The translations under genes and the position numbers were made by a program. Of a stretch of DNA of 64,000 nucleotides, positions 24,836-39,338 are shown one piece after another. The DNA comes from Ichthyophthirius multifiliis (Eukaryota > Ciliophora > Oligohymenophorea > Hymenostomatida): the NCBI RefSeq assembly GCF_000220395.1, contig NW_004086071.1, forward strand, positions 23,612 through 87,611. The letters run 5' to 3'. The first letter of the stretch is position 1; the number at the start of each line of letters is the position of its first letter. Below the pieces are notes generated by a model. It saw nothing but the letters and a program-made list of their open reading frames with translations, had not been told where the DNA came from and did not search any database.

Positions 24836-25180
24836 ACATTAATATATAAAATAATTTTTTTAAATAAATTAATTATTAAAAAAAAGATAGAATAACATTA
24901 TTAAAAAAAAATTATTATTGTTATTTATTTATGTATTTTATTAGAAATTTAATAATATGTGCTTATTTTTATTAATATTATTGTGTTTTATATATAAAAC
25001 TTTTATTTTCTAAAATATTTTTTTTTTTTTAAAATGTATTTAATTTATAAATAAAAAATATTTTCTATAAATAATTTAAATTTTAAAATTTTTTTATATT
25101 ATTTTTTAATTAAAAAGATTTTTTTTTATTAAAAAAAAAAACTAAAATATTATTAAATTAATATTTTTTTATCTTTATTT
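24836..25180. other. AT-rich convergent spacer
   Basis: Spacer between convergent 3' ends of the SKP1-like and SPFH genes; A/T runs only. Confidence 0.55.
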
Positions 25181-26357
25181 TCATTAATCTATTCTTGCCT
25201 ATATAGAATTCATGCCAACAAGCATTTTTGCTTTTTTTTATTTAGTTAAAGATAAATAATATATGTAATCATTTAATTCCATTTAATTGAATTCATTTTA
25301 CTTTAAAAATAAATAATAATTTAATTAATTTATATATAATAAAAAAATTATACTTATTAAGCATTTAAATAAACTTAAGTTTCAGCTTCAATAACACTTT
25401 TTGTAGCTTTACTCTTTTATTTTATTTTATTTTTTTTAAAAAAAGAAAATAAATAATAATATTTTCATATATAAATGTACATCTGCTTCTTTTAAAATCT
25501 TATATTATTCTGCTTATGCTTCAGCATTTATTGTTTTTATTTATCGTTCAGTTTCTGATTTGAGAACTTCGATTTCTTTCATTATTCTAATAGCTTCTTA
25601 TTCGAATTATTTCATTCTTTTATTTTGCATTTCAACCTTTTCTTTTTCGCAAAAATTTAATAAAAAAATTAATAATGTAAATAAAATAATAAATTAAAAA
25701 ACAAACCTATGTATTAACAATAGATACATCAAAAGTATCAGGCAAATTAACTCTTAAAATTTAAAAAAAAACGCAATGTGCAAATGCTTTTTATAATTCT
25801 TTATTTAATTCTTCTTATAGTTTTAATCCTATATCTTTTCTTTTCTACCAATATTAAGGAGCTTCATAAGTACTTGCTATTTAAACTATTGTATCTCTTG
25901 CTATTCTTGTAAAAGTTCTTTCATATTCTAAATTATTCATTCCATATAATTTAGGAATTTAATTTCTTTAATTTATATATAGATATGTATATATCTATAT
26001 ATATTATTTGTACTTTATTAATTTATATTAAAACGATAAAAATAATTCTAACGAAAGACCTTCAGCTGTTCGTGTTTTTAAAGGTTAATTAGCCCTTTTA
26101 CCACCCGTAAATTATATTGTTTGTAATTAAGCTGGGAATTATATAAAATAATAAAAAGGCCATATCCAATGACGTCCAGATTCATATACACTATTAGAAC
26201 AAGCTTTTGTTAATGAGTTACATAGAAGACCATATTATGTTACTTCTACAGTATCCCAAGATATAAATAATAAAATAATAAAAAATATAATTCCTGTTAT
26301 TATTAGACAATTATTCAACTTTTTTTAAAATTCACCTCGATTTTATTCGTTAATCAT
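25181..26357 (-). CDS. SPFH/Band 7 domain membrane protein
   Basis: Start ATG 26357-26355, stop TGA 25183-25181, at least five exons. Exon 1 gives an N-terminal hairpin/transmembrane anchor (LIITGIIFFIILLFISWDTV) followed by the SPFH start (TQYGLLCNS...SGRHWIWPFYYFIQFPA). Exon 2 has NLEYERTFTRIARDTIVQIA and ending RVNLPDTFDVSIVNT. Exon 3 is an alanine/glutamate coiled coil (EKVEMQNKRMKQFEQEAIRI; INAEAQAEQYKILKEAD). Exon 4 has ATKSVIEAETQVYLNA. The last exon ends KMLVGMNSIQARIDQ. Stomatin/prohibitin/flotillin-type proteins form ring scaffolds on membranes. Which subfamily this belongs to is unclear; the pattern is that of a single-anchor scaffold protein. Introns lie near 26040-25970, 25700-25660, 25490-25430 and 25350-25290. 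Confidence 0.75.
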
Positions 26358-26553
26358 ATTATAATTTTTTTCTCTTTTTTTATATTTTTATTAGTTTGTT
26401 TTTATATTAAAGATTATTAAATATTTTTTTTTATTTATAATTATTAATCTTTTTTTATTAATAATATGATTGTGTATAAAATATGTTTATTTTATTTATA
26501 TTATAGAAAAAATATAAATAGTTGTTTTTTTTAAATATAAACATTAAAAAAAA

Positions 26554-26598
<45 letters not shown>

Positions 26599-26738
26599 AT
26601 TATATAAATATTTATTTATTTATATATATTATCAAAAATATAAATTATTATTTTTTATTAAATAATATATATAGTTCATTAAAAAAAAATTATTCTATAA
26701 AGTTTTTTATTTTATTTTTAAATGAAACAAAATCAAAA
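26358..26738. other. AT-rich spacer with long (TA)n
   Basis: Upstream of the SPFH gene. Holds a (TA)n run at 26559-26592 and otherwise A/T tracts. Confidence 0.55.
26559..26592. repeat. (TA)n dinucleotide run
   Basis: About 17 TA units in the spacer upstream of the SPFH gene. Confidence 0.8.
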
Positions 26739-26975
26739 TCACTAAAGCATTTTTCCTTTTTAATATCAACCAATATTTTTAAATTAAGACATAAACGAAA
26801 TAAAATATTAATAAATAAAAACCTAACCATAAAACATCGACTCATTTACAGCTTCAATTCTAGACGAAGGAATTTCCTAAAGTTAAAATCATTTACCAGA
26901 AAGTAAACATGTTTTAGCTTCAAAATTAAAATCGAGTTAACCGAATAGTTTAAATGAATCTCTTTATTAATAATT
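26739..26975 (-). pseudogene. Short coding fragment with in-frame TGA
   Basis: Minus-strand reading gives RDSFKLFGQLDFNFEAKTCL then LSGK-TGA-FQLQEIPSSRIEAVNESMF, a GT...AG intron (about 26825-26760) and the end YGKMLQ-TGA at 26741-26739. Base composition is less A/T-biased than the spacers, so it looks genuinely coding. There is no start codon upstream, and an in-frame TGA splits it. Likely a decayed gene fragment; a selenocysteine reading is possible but no supporting element was identified. Family not recognised. Confidence 0.3.
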
Positions 26976-27051
26976 AAAGCAAATAAAATAAAAGAATTTT
27001 TTATAATAACAATAAATTAACAAAGAATAAATATAAGATTAAAATTAATTT

Positions 27052-29136
<2,085 letters not shown>

Positions 29137-29459
29137 TTAAAAAATCTTGTTATAAAAAAATCTTTATTTTTTAATAAAAATATATAGTTTTAATATTTTA
29201 TGTATAACTTTTACAAACAAATATACTTAAAATTATATATGTAAAAATAAAAAATAAATTAAAATATATATATTTATATATTTAAATATATATGTAATAT
29301 ACATTAGTTATATTTTTAAAATTAAACTAATATTATATATAACATAAAACTTTTAGTTAACAATAATAATTTATAAGATTTTTTTTTTTTTTAATATTAT
29401 AAATATAAATTTAATATATCTTTTATTTAAAAAAATTATAATTAGAAAAATCTATAAAA
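29137..29459. other. AT-rich spacer
   Basis: Intergenic sequence between the kinase stop codon and the p24 start; TATATA-rich near 29264-29295; no gene. Confidence 0.55.
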
Positions 29460-30717
29460 ATGTTTAAAAAATTAATTTCCTTATTTATCTTCATAATAAT
29501 TTTATCTTAAATATCCTCTATGTAAAAACAACTAAATTATGAATTTTTATAAAAAATAAAAATAAAAGTGCGGCATAAGATTAAAATAAAGAATAATATT
29601 AAGAAGAAAAACCTGTTGACATAAATTAAGAAAAATAAAATAATAATGATGATAGTAAATAAAAATAAATTTTGGAAGAAAAATAAGATAACGAAAAAGA
29701 CTAATTAGAAAAAAACAAATAATAATAAACAGGAAATACTGAAAATGAATAAACATAATAAGATCAAAAAGACAATAATAACGAAGATAAAAATTAAGAT
29801 TAAAAAATAACAATGAAGAAAATATAAAAGAAGATGTCAAATAAGAACATGAAGTGAAAGATTAAAATATTGATACAGTAAATTAAGATGATAATATAAA
29901 TAATGAAAAAGAATAATAAATATAATAAGAAGATCTAGATAATAATATTTCTAACACTTTAATAAATTAATGGGAATAACATATGTAAGATTTTGTTCCT
30001 GATGACATGCTTACATTTTCATTATAGAATTATTCTGAAGAAGTAAAAAAAATATTCTTTTTGTTTTGTTTTGTTTAAATAAAATATAATAAATAGATTT
30101 TTGTCGAAGATGTACTTGCCCCAACATAATTAAGAGGAGCTTATTTTGTTGCGTATAATTCAGAAGAAAATATTAACTTTTTTGTATACTTTTTTTTTTT
30201 AAAAAAAATAAATAAATAAATTATTTTATCATTTTTTTTTATATATATATAGATAAGAGATCCTTAAAAAAAGTTGTTTTTACTAAACTAAATACTAGGG
30301 AAGGTATCTTTATTATTGATGCTGTTTAAGGGGAATACTAATTTATTTTTTCTAATTTAAAAGTAATTAGTTTTTTATTATTATAATATGATTTCTTTAT
30401 TTAAATAAAAATAGGGCTCTGAAAAAAAATCTATCACATTTACTTTAGATGTTACAAATAATGAAGAATCTCATTTAAAACATGAACATTTAGACCCAGT
30501 AGATAAAATATTAGAACATGTAATTTAAGGTATTAAGACTTATTTGAATGAATAAAGATTTTATTCTAAAAGATAATAAAGTTAACTTGAATCAGTAATG
30601 TAGGCTCATAATAAATTACTTACTTTTTCTGTTTTGGAAAATTTAATTGTTATTTTGGCTTCTATTTGGCAAATTTATTATATTAAAAAAATTTTAGATA
30701 ATAAAAGAATAGTTTGA
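29460..30717 (+). CDS. p24/emp24 family ER-Golgi cargo receptor with acidic insert
   Basis: ATG 29460, TGA 30715-30717. An N-terminal signal peptide (KKLISLFIFIIILSQISS) is followed by about 150 residues rich in Glu, Asp, Gln, Asn and Lys. The GOLD domain is spread over exons: MLTFSLQNYSEE / IFVEDVLAPTQLRGAYFVAY / IRDPQKKVVFTKLNTREGIF / KSITFTLDVTNNEES. A coiled coil (LEHVIQGIKTYLNEQRFYSK, RQQSQLESVMQ) leads to one transmembrane helix (VLENLIVILASIWQIYYI) and the short tail KKILDNKRIV, whose last four residues KRIV resemble a di-basic retrieval signal. p24 proteins cycle in COPI/COPII vesicles; the COPI gamma subunit is encoded 19 kb away. Two -1 frame breaks lie in A runs near 29550-29570 and 29802-29807. 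Introns 30045-30095, about 30185-30250 and about 30363-30412. Confidence 0.8.
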
Positions 30718-31628
30718 AAAAATTAATTTTATTAATTTTTTTTTTAAAAAAAAACATAAATATAACTTATTTTTATGGATATTTTTTTTATATTTTTTTA
30801 ATAAAAAATCATTAAAAATTAAAAAAAAGAACATTATTTATTTTTTATTTAGTTTTTATTTTATTGATTGAGTTTTTTATTTAAAAATAAAAATAAAATA
30901 ATAAAAATATAATAAATATATAATATAATTATCAAATAAAATTTCATTTTTTAAACAAAAATTTTTAAATTAATTAATAATATAATATTCATTTAAATAA
31001 AATATATTTTTTATAATCAATTTTATAATTATATTTAAAATTTTTTATTTTATTTTATTTTTAATATTTTAAATATAATTAATTATATTTAAAATTTTTA
31101 TTTTATTTATATATTTAAAATAATAAAAAATCATATTTAATACTTATTTGAAAAAGATTTAAAAATAGAAGATAAAACAGACATAAATTCTAAAAAAGGA
31201 TTAAAAAATAAAATAAAATATGAGCTTTTTATAGCAAAGGCATCATTTAAATAAAAAAATTCCCACAAAAAAAAACACTTAAATATATTAATAGTAATAC
31301 ATCCATAAATTTTAAGAAAAAGCTTATTACATATTAATAAAAACTAATGAAATACTTATATTATTAATTCATTATTTACTATATTGATAAATAGTGGTCA
31401 AATTAACTCAAAATTTTTATTTTTTATTATAATTGAATTGTTTATAAAAGAAAGAATATAAATCCCAAACAATGCTTTTAAATTTTAATTCGTTTTAAAA
31501 TTTCCTACATTATTTGGTTTATATTTTTTTTTATTTGAGTTATATTTTTATTTATTATTTTATAAAAAAATAAATAATAATAAATATTTAAAAATTATAT
31601 AAACGAAAAAAATGAAATACAACAAAAA
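30718..31628. other. AT-rich spacer with weak ORF
   Basis: Mostly A/T tracts. A short ORF at about 31219-31410 on the plus strand (MSFLQQRHHLNKKIPTKK) and a hydrophobic reading near 31390-31560 in another frame (FKFQFVLKFPTLFGLYFF) are visible. Neither has a domain or clear limits, and they may be remnants. Confidence 0.35.
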
Positions 31629-32588
31629 TCAAATTTAATATCCTCCTTCAATATCCGGTTATTTAAAAAACCCTTATTCTAAACCTTTATAAGTGAACAT
31701 AAACAGCCCTGAAACAATACTCTTACCAATTTAATATTCTATCCCATAGAGTAGTTACCCACTTTCCGCCAATTACATCCTTCTAATAATATCAGTAGGT
31801 TTTCCATATTCAACCTAGAATTAAGTTCCAGTAACCATAAGATATCTTCTAATAGTATCAATGGGATAAGTAGTACATTAAGCAAATAAAGTAAGAGAAA
31901 TACTCAAAGGAACTTATAAATACCATTAAGATAATCCCATATTGACTAATAAATCATATACACCATATTAAATACCCCTATATAAGAAACTTCCTATAAT
32001 AGAAATGGAAAATCCTTAATAAAATTTATTTTCGTTATCAGTGCTCATTAAAGCTTTTAAAATTGTAGAATTTTTACTCAAAGAGGATCTATCTAAATCA
32101 CACATCATTCTAGTTTTAGCAGTTTCTAATGGATATGCGATTGTTTCTATTAATAATGTGGAAATTCCGATTGCAAATAAATTTCTTATGGAATATCTTA
32201 TTGGATTTTCAGATGGGTCATGCTTCCTTATTTTGGAATTTATATAACCACATAAAGTATAGAAAGTGAATTCTTTAGTAAAAAGTTTTAAAAGTTTAGC
32301 AGAAAATCCGCGGTAAAAATAACTGAGGTTTTTGTTTATTTTTTATTCTTGAATTAAGTAAGTTTTAATTGTTTCGGATTGTAGATATTCCCCAGTTTCG
32401 GAATATATTACGGGATATATTTATAATTGTAAATGTGTTTTAAGCCTTTCTAAAGGATATGTTAATGCTGAAGTTGCTAATATTCCTAAAATGCCATATT
32501 GATTTATTTAAGGAGTATAATATTTGTATTTATGATTCTATTCTGGAATGGTTTTTCGAAATTTTAATTAATATAATAATTCTGACAT
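31629..32588 (-). CDS. Mitochondrial carrier family protein, ADP/ATP-carrier-like
   Basis: Single exon, 319 residues, ATG 32588-32586, TGA 31631-31629. Three repeats each carry a Px(D/E)xx(K/R)x(K/R) signature: YPLERLKTHLQ, YPLETAKTRMM and YPIDTIRRYLM, each followed by a matrix helix (FYRGFSAKLLKLFTKEF; FYQGFSISIIGSFLYRGI; LLYGIEYQIGKSIVSGLF). The second half resembles the ADP/ATP carrier (QYGVYDLL; YPIDTIRRYLMVTG), but the nucleotide-carrier RRRMMM signature is not conserved (RRYLMV). It acts in the mitochondrial or hydrogenosomal inner membrane; the substrate is open, with adenine nucleotide the leading guess. N-terminus MSELLYQLKFRKT has no obvious presequence, normal for the family. Confidence 0.85.
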
Positions 32589-33644
32589 TTAAAAAAAGTT
32601 TTATTTATTTTTATATCTTTTATATTTTTATTTTTTTGAATAAAAATTAATAATATTTTATTAAATTAAAAATTATTATTATGTATTTATTTTTTTAAAA
32701 AAGCATTTAGAAAATATTGAAATTTTTTTATAAATAATATATATTTATTTCATTTGCTAAAATTAATTTCTTATTTATTTGTTATTATAATATGATATGT
32801 TTTTAAAAATTTAATTATTTTAAAAAAATTCATTGTATTTTTAATATATATATAAATATTAATTAATCATAGAAAAATATAATATTTTAAAATAATTATA
32901 ATATATTAAATATATTTATAAATATTATTTATAATATAAATATATTAATATATATATATATATATATATATTATTAATATATATATTATTTTTTTTATAT
33001 ATATATATTTATACTTATAACTTATAAATAAATAAATAAAAAATTATTAATAACTTTTTATATTTTAAATATATAAAATTTTAAATTTTTCATTATATTT
33101 AAAAATAAAAAATCATAATTTTTTTATTTATATATTTATTTTATTTTTTTTATCTTAGTTTTATTTTTTATTTTATCATATTTTTAATAAATTAATTTAT
33201 TATCATTTATTTCTTAGTAAAATTTTATAAATAATTTTTAGTTTCTATATAATTTTATATCGTTTTTTCTATCAATTTATTTTAATTTTTTTTTTTTTGA
33301 TTTATATTTTTTTTTATTATTTTGATTTTTATTATTATAATATTCACAAATTAATTTATTATATTTTTTTAATACTTTAAATAATACTTATTAAATTTAA
33401 GTTAAGTTTTTAGTTTGCCAAAAATATTTAATTATTTTAATATTTTAAATATATTTATATTAATCTTTTTAATATTATTTTATAAAATTGTTTCATTTAT
33501 TCTAAAGAAAACAACCTACTATATTTATTATTTTTCATTATCTTTTTATTTTAAGAATTTATCTTTTTTTTTTTTTCTAATAATATATGATTTAGAAATT
33601 ATTAAAGATATATACATTTTTTTTTTTATCTAAATAGTCGATTC
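32589..33644. other. AT-rich region
   Basis: About 1 kb of A/T-rich sequence with (TA)n runs near 32948-32975. A plus-strand hydrophobic ORF at 33415-33633 is all Phe/Ile/Leu/Tyr and is judged a chance ORF. Confidence 0.5.
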
Positions 33645-33850
33645 TCATAAAAAATAATCAAAATTATATAATTTATTTGAAGTTTTAATTTGATAAATAA
33701 ATTCGCTAAAAATATTATATATATAAAATATTAATGATATTTTAAAAATATTTTTTTTTATAGCTGATGCTTATACGAATCATTATTTCAAATATCTTTT
33801 AATTAATATATTATTTTATATTTACCTTTAATTAGATAAATTATTATATA
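33645..33850 (-). pseudogene. Remnant exon of a two-span membrane protein paralogue
   Basis: On the minus strand this reads SEFIYQIKTSNKLYNFDYFL before a TGA (33647-33645). It matches NEFIYQIELSNKLYDFDFQD of the intact gene at 34882-37665 almost residue for residue, and upstream KIFEIMIRI recalls KIDEIISYIGG of that gene. The rest of the paralogue is absent: no membrane helices, start codon or C-terminal domain. It is a decayed tandem copy about 2.5 kb downstream (with respect to that gene) of the functional exon. Confidence 0.6.
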
Positions 33851-34691
33851 CTTAATTTGTTAATTATATCTAAAATATTATTAATAATTTAATTTTTTTT
33901 TTTTTATCTTAATAATTTTTCTTTTAAATTAAAATATAAAATGATAAAAAAATATTAACTCAGTTTAAAATATATCATATTTTTCCCAACAATATATATA
34001 TTTATACTATTTACTTTTAAATGAAACAAAAAATTATTTAAATAATTATTATAAATATATTTATATAAGAAATATAAAAATTATTAATAAATATTAAATT
34101 TACGGACTATACATATTACTTAAATTTTATTTTAAAAAAGAAAAATAGAAAATCCTAATAATTTTTTTTGATTTATATATTGATTAAATTAATTAATAAA
34201 TATTTATAAATTTTTTTATTTTATTTAATTTTACTAATTTTTAATTAATTTATTTTTTAATATTAATTATAAATAAATATTTAATTAAAAAAAAAATTAA
34301 TAATATAATAATTTTTTTAAATTATTTTAGTTTATAAATTTAATAATTTACAAAATTAAAAATAAATAAAGTTATTATTTCAAATAAATGTTTATATATA
34401 TAATTTTATTTTATAAAAATTAATAAACTTTATATTGTTAAGTTAATTATTTTCAAATAATTCTAATATTATTAATTTTTATTAACATTAAAAATATATA
34501 TATATCTATATATATATATATATATATAATATTTAATTAATTTTAGTAACGTCTTATATCTACATTAATTAATTATAAAAATAAATAAAATATTATTTTA
34601 TTTTAAAATATATAATATATTTAAAGTGCTACAAAATATGATATTTTTTAAACTATTACAAATAATATTTGTATATCAAGAAAGTTTATTT

Positions 34692-34743
<52 letters not shown>

Positions 34744-34881
34744 AATATATTTTTCATTATAATTATTTTGTATTTATTATTTCTCTTAAAGATTTTCGAA
34801 TTTTATTTGTTTTAAAATAATATTATTTATTTGCTTCTTATAATGTTTAATTTTTTTGGCTTGTTTATTTACTTATAATGT
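33851..34881. other. AT-rich spacer with (TA)n
   Basis: Dominated by A/T tracts; a (TA)n run of about 38 bases lies at 34698-34735. A minus-strand Lys/Asn/Gln reading near 34760-34880 (NIISKQTSQKNQTLQEANKQ) could be a further exon of the next gene but is not required. Confidence 0.45.
34698..34735. repeat. (TA)n dinucleotide run
   Basis: About 19 TA units, one of the longest dinucleotide tracts in the window. Confidence 0.8.
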
Positions 34882-37665
34882 TCATATTCCTTCCAAATTT
34901 TATTCTTTTTTATTATTTGAAATATATTTATTTTTTATTCTTATTTTTTTTAAACAAAAAATAAAATAAAAATATACTGTTTAGAAGTTTCAAATATTTC
35001 TTTCATTTCTTTTCCTAAAAAATCAATTAACTTTTAATTAATTCTAAATTTATAAATAAATATAATTAAATAAACAATATAAACAATAATAATTAAAATA
35101 TATTAATAAAATATTACATATTATTATTTTTCTCACGAATAATTTCATAAGCTTCATAAAGTTTTTAATAATCATTTACATTACTATATTTATTTTTTCT
35201 AATTCCTCTCAAAAATTTCTAAGCTGCTTAAACTACTAAAGTTGATTCTTTGATTCTAATTTTTTTATTTTTTATTTATTTTTTATTATTTTTCTATAAA
35301 AACTAAGCACTTAAATTTAACATATTATTTGAAGGATTTAACTTTTAATTATCAAAATTATCTTTAATTATTGGCTTTGGGAAAAAATTGAATAAAATTT
35401 ACTATTCTTTATCTAAAAAAAGTTGTTTTAATTTTTCTATTTCTTTTAATTTATCCAATATATAACATATATCTAAATCTTAACATACATTTTTAGCTGC
35501 TATATCTATTAATCTAACCATTTTAGTATTAAAAAGTTTCCCGCAAGTAATTTTATGTAAAAAATATTAGATTTATAGTTAAATTTTCTTCTTTCTTTTC
35601 ACTATATATTCGAATTCTTTCGCAAGAAATTACTTTCGGTTTCTAAAGCCTAAGTCTTCAGAATTATTATTTATTTTATCTTCCTTTTTTGTCGTTTTAT
35701 TAATAAATTCTGATTTTTTATATTGATTATAATTTTCTATTGGTTATTTAATGAAACATTGATTTTATTTATATAATTCTTAATAATTTAAAATATTAAT
35801 GTTTTCATTTCTAGGACTTGATAAGAAACAATTATTAATGTCTAAATTCGACTTGAAATTTTAATAAAAAGGCTTTATATTTTATTGAGTATTATTACTA
35901 TTATTATTTTTATCTTCTTTTGTTTATTATTTTGAGTATATGTTTGGGCAATTTTAATTTATTTTGTGTTAATATTTTCTTTAATATATTATTTATTTTA
36001 TATAATTTAAAGGAAGTAAGCCTTGATCTTCTCTATTTATTATTTATTAATTTTTAATTTCATTTTTTTCACTTTTTATAGGACTTATTTCTTCTAATTT
36101 TTTAGATGTCAATGATTATTAGGGAATTATTATTTTTTTATTTTTTTTAACTTTTTTATGGTTTATATCATCGTCTTAAAAATCAAAATCATATAATTTA
36201 TTTGAGAGTTCAATTTAATATATAAATTCATTAAAATAATTTACTATTTTTTTACTTAAATATATTATATTTATTATTTTTTAAAAACCAATTATAGATG
36301 ATACTAATAAAAAAAATTATGCAAATCCTCCTATATAAGATATTATTTCATCAATTTTTTCATATTTACGATCAATAATACTACTTATAAGAGTTCTACG
36401 AAAATTCAAATCTGCATATATTATATCTTAAGGATTTGCTAAATTATATTATTCTCTAAAGTTATTTTGTTAATAAGCTACAAATTTATTGTTAGTAAAG
36501 TTTGGTATAGGAAGTAAACTATCATCATTTGTTATATCATATTAAGTTAAATAAACATCAATTTTTTTATATATCTTTTATTTATTTGTTTTATATTTAA
36601 AAAAAAATAATAATAAACTTATTAAAAAATTTATATATATACTGAATATGGTTAGATTTAAAATACTAAATCTGTACTTAAATAACTTTAAATATAATTT
36701 TATGCTTTATCTGGATTTACTATGATGTTATAAAAATACATATTAAATTTTATATTATTTGAATTTATATATTATAATTATTCTTCATTAGAAGAACATG
36801 CTGTTTCAAAATCTTATGTATCAGAATGCGTATTATTTTAGCATTTTTATATATATAATTTAAAATAATGAAAATCATCACTTTTATAAGTACCTCCTAT
36901 ACTATATAATTAGTCAATTCTTTTTTATTTTATTTTAATTTAATTTTTTTTATTTATTTTTTAAAAAACTTTGGACATAAAAATTTATCTAATTATGACT
37001 TCTAAAATATTTCTTCCCAATCTTAACCAAAATTTGGAAAATTCATCCAGTGGTCTAATCTACAAGGTTCTAATTACGCATATTACTTTTAATAAATTAT
37101 ATAAGTATTCTTTTTTTTTATTTATTTATTTTTTACTCTAATTTTTTATGTAGTCCCGTTTATATAATTAATATTATGTGATAATCGAAAAGTTACGTTA
37201 AAATGAGGCCTTTTTAAAAAATTATCATGTTCAATTTTAACTGCAAACATAAAATTTTTTGATGTTAAATCTATTTTTTCTGGATCATGTTCAAATAGTT
37301 AAGAAACTTAAACCTTTACAGAGTCTTTTTTTAAATAATATTATATTTTTATGAAAGTATTTTTATAATAAAAATAAAAAGAAATTAGATTATTTTTTTT
37401 ATTTGTTTCAAAAAAAACAAAATAATACCTCTGTTTAAAAATGAATAGACCTTTGATAATTAGATTATATATTTATTTAAAATATTGTATTATTTTTATA
37501 TAAATTTACATTTCCCCAAAAAAATATTCCTAATAATACTAACATTACTAAACTTATACTTCCTCCAAAAGATGTTTTAAATGAATTTTATTACGCAAAA
37601 TTTAAACCTATAGTACTCCCAAAAAAATCGAAATATTAAAAACGTTTTATTATTTTATTTAACAT
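34882..37665 (-). CDS. Ciliate two-transmembrane protein (DFFG...LNF...KT..GG family)
   Basis: ATG 37665-37663; TGA 34884-34882 in my best splice model. The N-terminus reads KRFQYFDFFGSTIGLNF, then FKTSFGGSISLVMLVLLGIF (first membrane span), an extracellular or lumenal region (PCRLDHWMNFPNFGQDWEE), a second span (SYIGGFAQFFLLVSSIIGF), and a long cytosolic C-terminus ending with the conserved block KMVRLIDIAAKNVCQDLDIC - YILDKLKEIEKLKQLFLDKE - QQILFNFFPKP. This order (FG/LNF/KT.GG motif, large lumenal loop, second span, IDI...LDKLKEIEKLK...LF...PKP) is the layout of a large expanded family of ciliate membrane proteins; no function is known to me. The C-terminus after the block is Asn/Gln/Lys-rich. 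At least six AT-rich introns. The first exon pair is joined across 37435-37322. Confidence 0.75.
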
Positions 37666-38758
37666 ATTTTATATAATATATTATATTATGTTTTTTTTTA
37701 TTTTGATTAACAAATTGAGATAATATTTAATTTTCTATGATTATTTTTAGATTATTTTATATTCTTTTTTCTCTTTATAACGATTTAAAAATATATTTAT
37801 AAATATTTACTCTTTTTAAGTATTAGAGAAATATTAAAATTAATAAAAATTTTATATCAGAATTAATATTTTATTATCTTTTTTTTTATTTTTTTCTTCT
37901 ATATTTATACACATTAATTTTGATTTATTTTGTTTTTATTTTATTTAATATAAATTTTACTAATTAATTTTTTTCTATTTTATTTTTTATTTAGATTAAA
38001 ATATATTTTATTTATATTTAATTTTTTTTAAAATAATAAAATAAGAAAAATAAAAATCAAATATTTTCTATAAAATTAATATTTAAAGATAAAACTAAAG
38101 GTAATAAAAAATAGAATTTTTTATATTTCTTTATATATTTTATATTATAAAGAGAAATAATATATATATTCATATAAAAAGCTAAATTATATATAAAAAT
38201 TTATAATAAAAAATGTTGCTTTTTTGGATTATATTTTTTTTAAAATAAAATGTATTATAAATAAGATTTTCTATAATAATGAAGTTTCTTTTTTTACAAT
38301 TTATAATAAGAATAAATAAAATAATAGTTAATAAAAAATAATTTTGAAATAATATATTTATAAATCTAAAATAAATAATAAAATAATATGTTCTTTTAGA
38401 TATTAAATAAAATTTATCGAATTTTTATAATAATTACTTTATATAAAAATTATAAATGTATAAACATTCAATAAAACGATATCTCTTAATTTAAAGTTCA
38501 ACTTTATCATACTAATTTTGGATATATTATGATTTTGTTTTTTATTATTAAAAAGCTTTTATAAGGAAAATAATACTCATAACATTTAAAAAATAATAAT
38601 AAAATAAAATATTAATTAAAGTTTTAGAAAATTAAATAAAAATTTTAGTGTATAATTATTATAAGTTTTAAATAAATTATAAAAGAATACTAAGAAAAAA
38701 GCTTTTAGTTAGAAATAAAGTCTAATGATTCTTCAAAATTGAAACATAATAAAAAAGG
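37666..38758. other. AT-rich spacer
   Basis: A/T-rich; a short Lys/Ser reading near 38700-38755 (EIKSNDSSKLKHNKKG, then TGA) may belong to a first exon of the next gene. No clear feature otherwise. Confidence 0.45.
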
Positions 38759-39220
38759 ATGAATAAAAAAAGTAATAAAGTTAATAAATTTTCTATAAAT
38801 ATTAATTTGATTAAGAATATTTTTAAAATAATTTTAAAAACATGTTTTATATTATTATAATCATAACGAGACTTTAATTTAAAAATTAATTCTGAGTATT
38901 CTTATGAATCCATTAATAGACCTACTTATAAACGTGCAAAAAAAAATTAAGACTTAAAAAATATATTAATATAAAATAAATATAGTTACATGTAAAATGA
39001 AAATATTATTTAAATACTATAAAAATAGTTATATTAATAATGTTTTTTTATAAGATAAAAATATGACTTTCATGATAATAAAAACTAATTATATATATAA
39101 ATTATTAATAAATTAAATACAATTATATAATATAATATAATTATAAAATAAATGTTTTCTTTATATATATTTTATTATATTATTTTCAACAATAATTTAT
39201 ATTAAAATAAAAAATAATTA
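38759..39220 (+). CDS. Small unknown Asn/Lys/Gln-rich gene
   Basis: From ATG 38759 an ORF in ciliate code reads MNKKSNKVNKFSININ, a hydrophobic stretch (LIKNIFKIILKTCFILL), then RDFNLKINSEYSYESINRPT and YKRAKKNQDLKNILIQNKYS, followed by a Gln-rich segment. No in-frame TGA appears before the next gene, so the 3' limit given is arbitrary and an intron is likely. The central charged block looks coding. Function unknown. Confidence 0.35.
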
Positions 39221-39338
39221 ATTAATTTATAATAAATTTGCAAAATAATAATAAATATATTTTTATTTTATTTTTATAAAAAAAATATTAATATTAATAT
39301 TAATTTAATTTATATTATAAGTTTCATTAAAAAAAAAT

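Noticed and set aside
33415-33633. 72-codon hydrophobic ORF
   Set aside because: Only Phe/Ile/Leu/Tyr/Lys in A/T-rich sequence with no conserved pattern; expected by chance.
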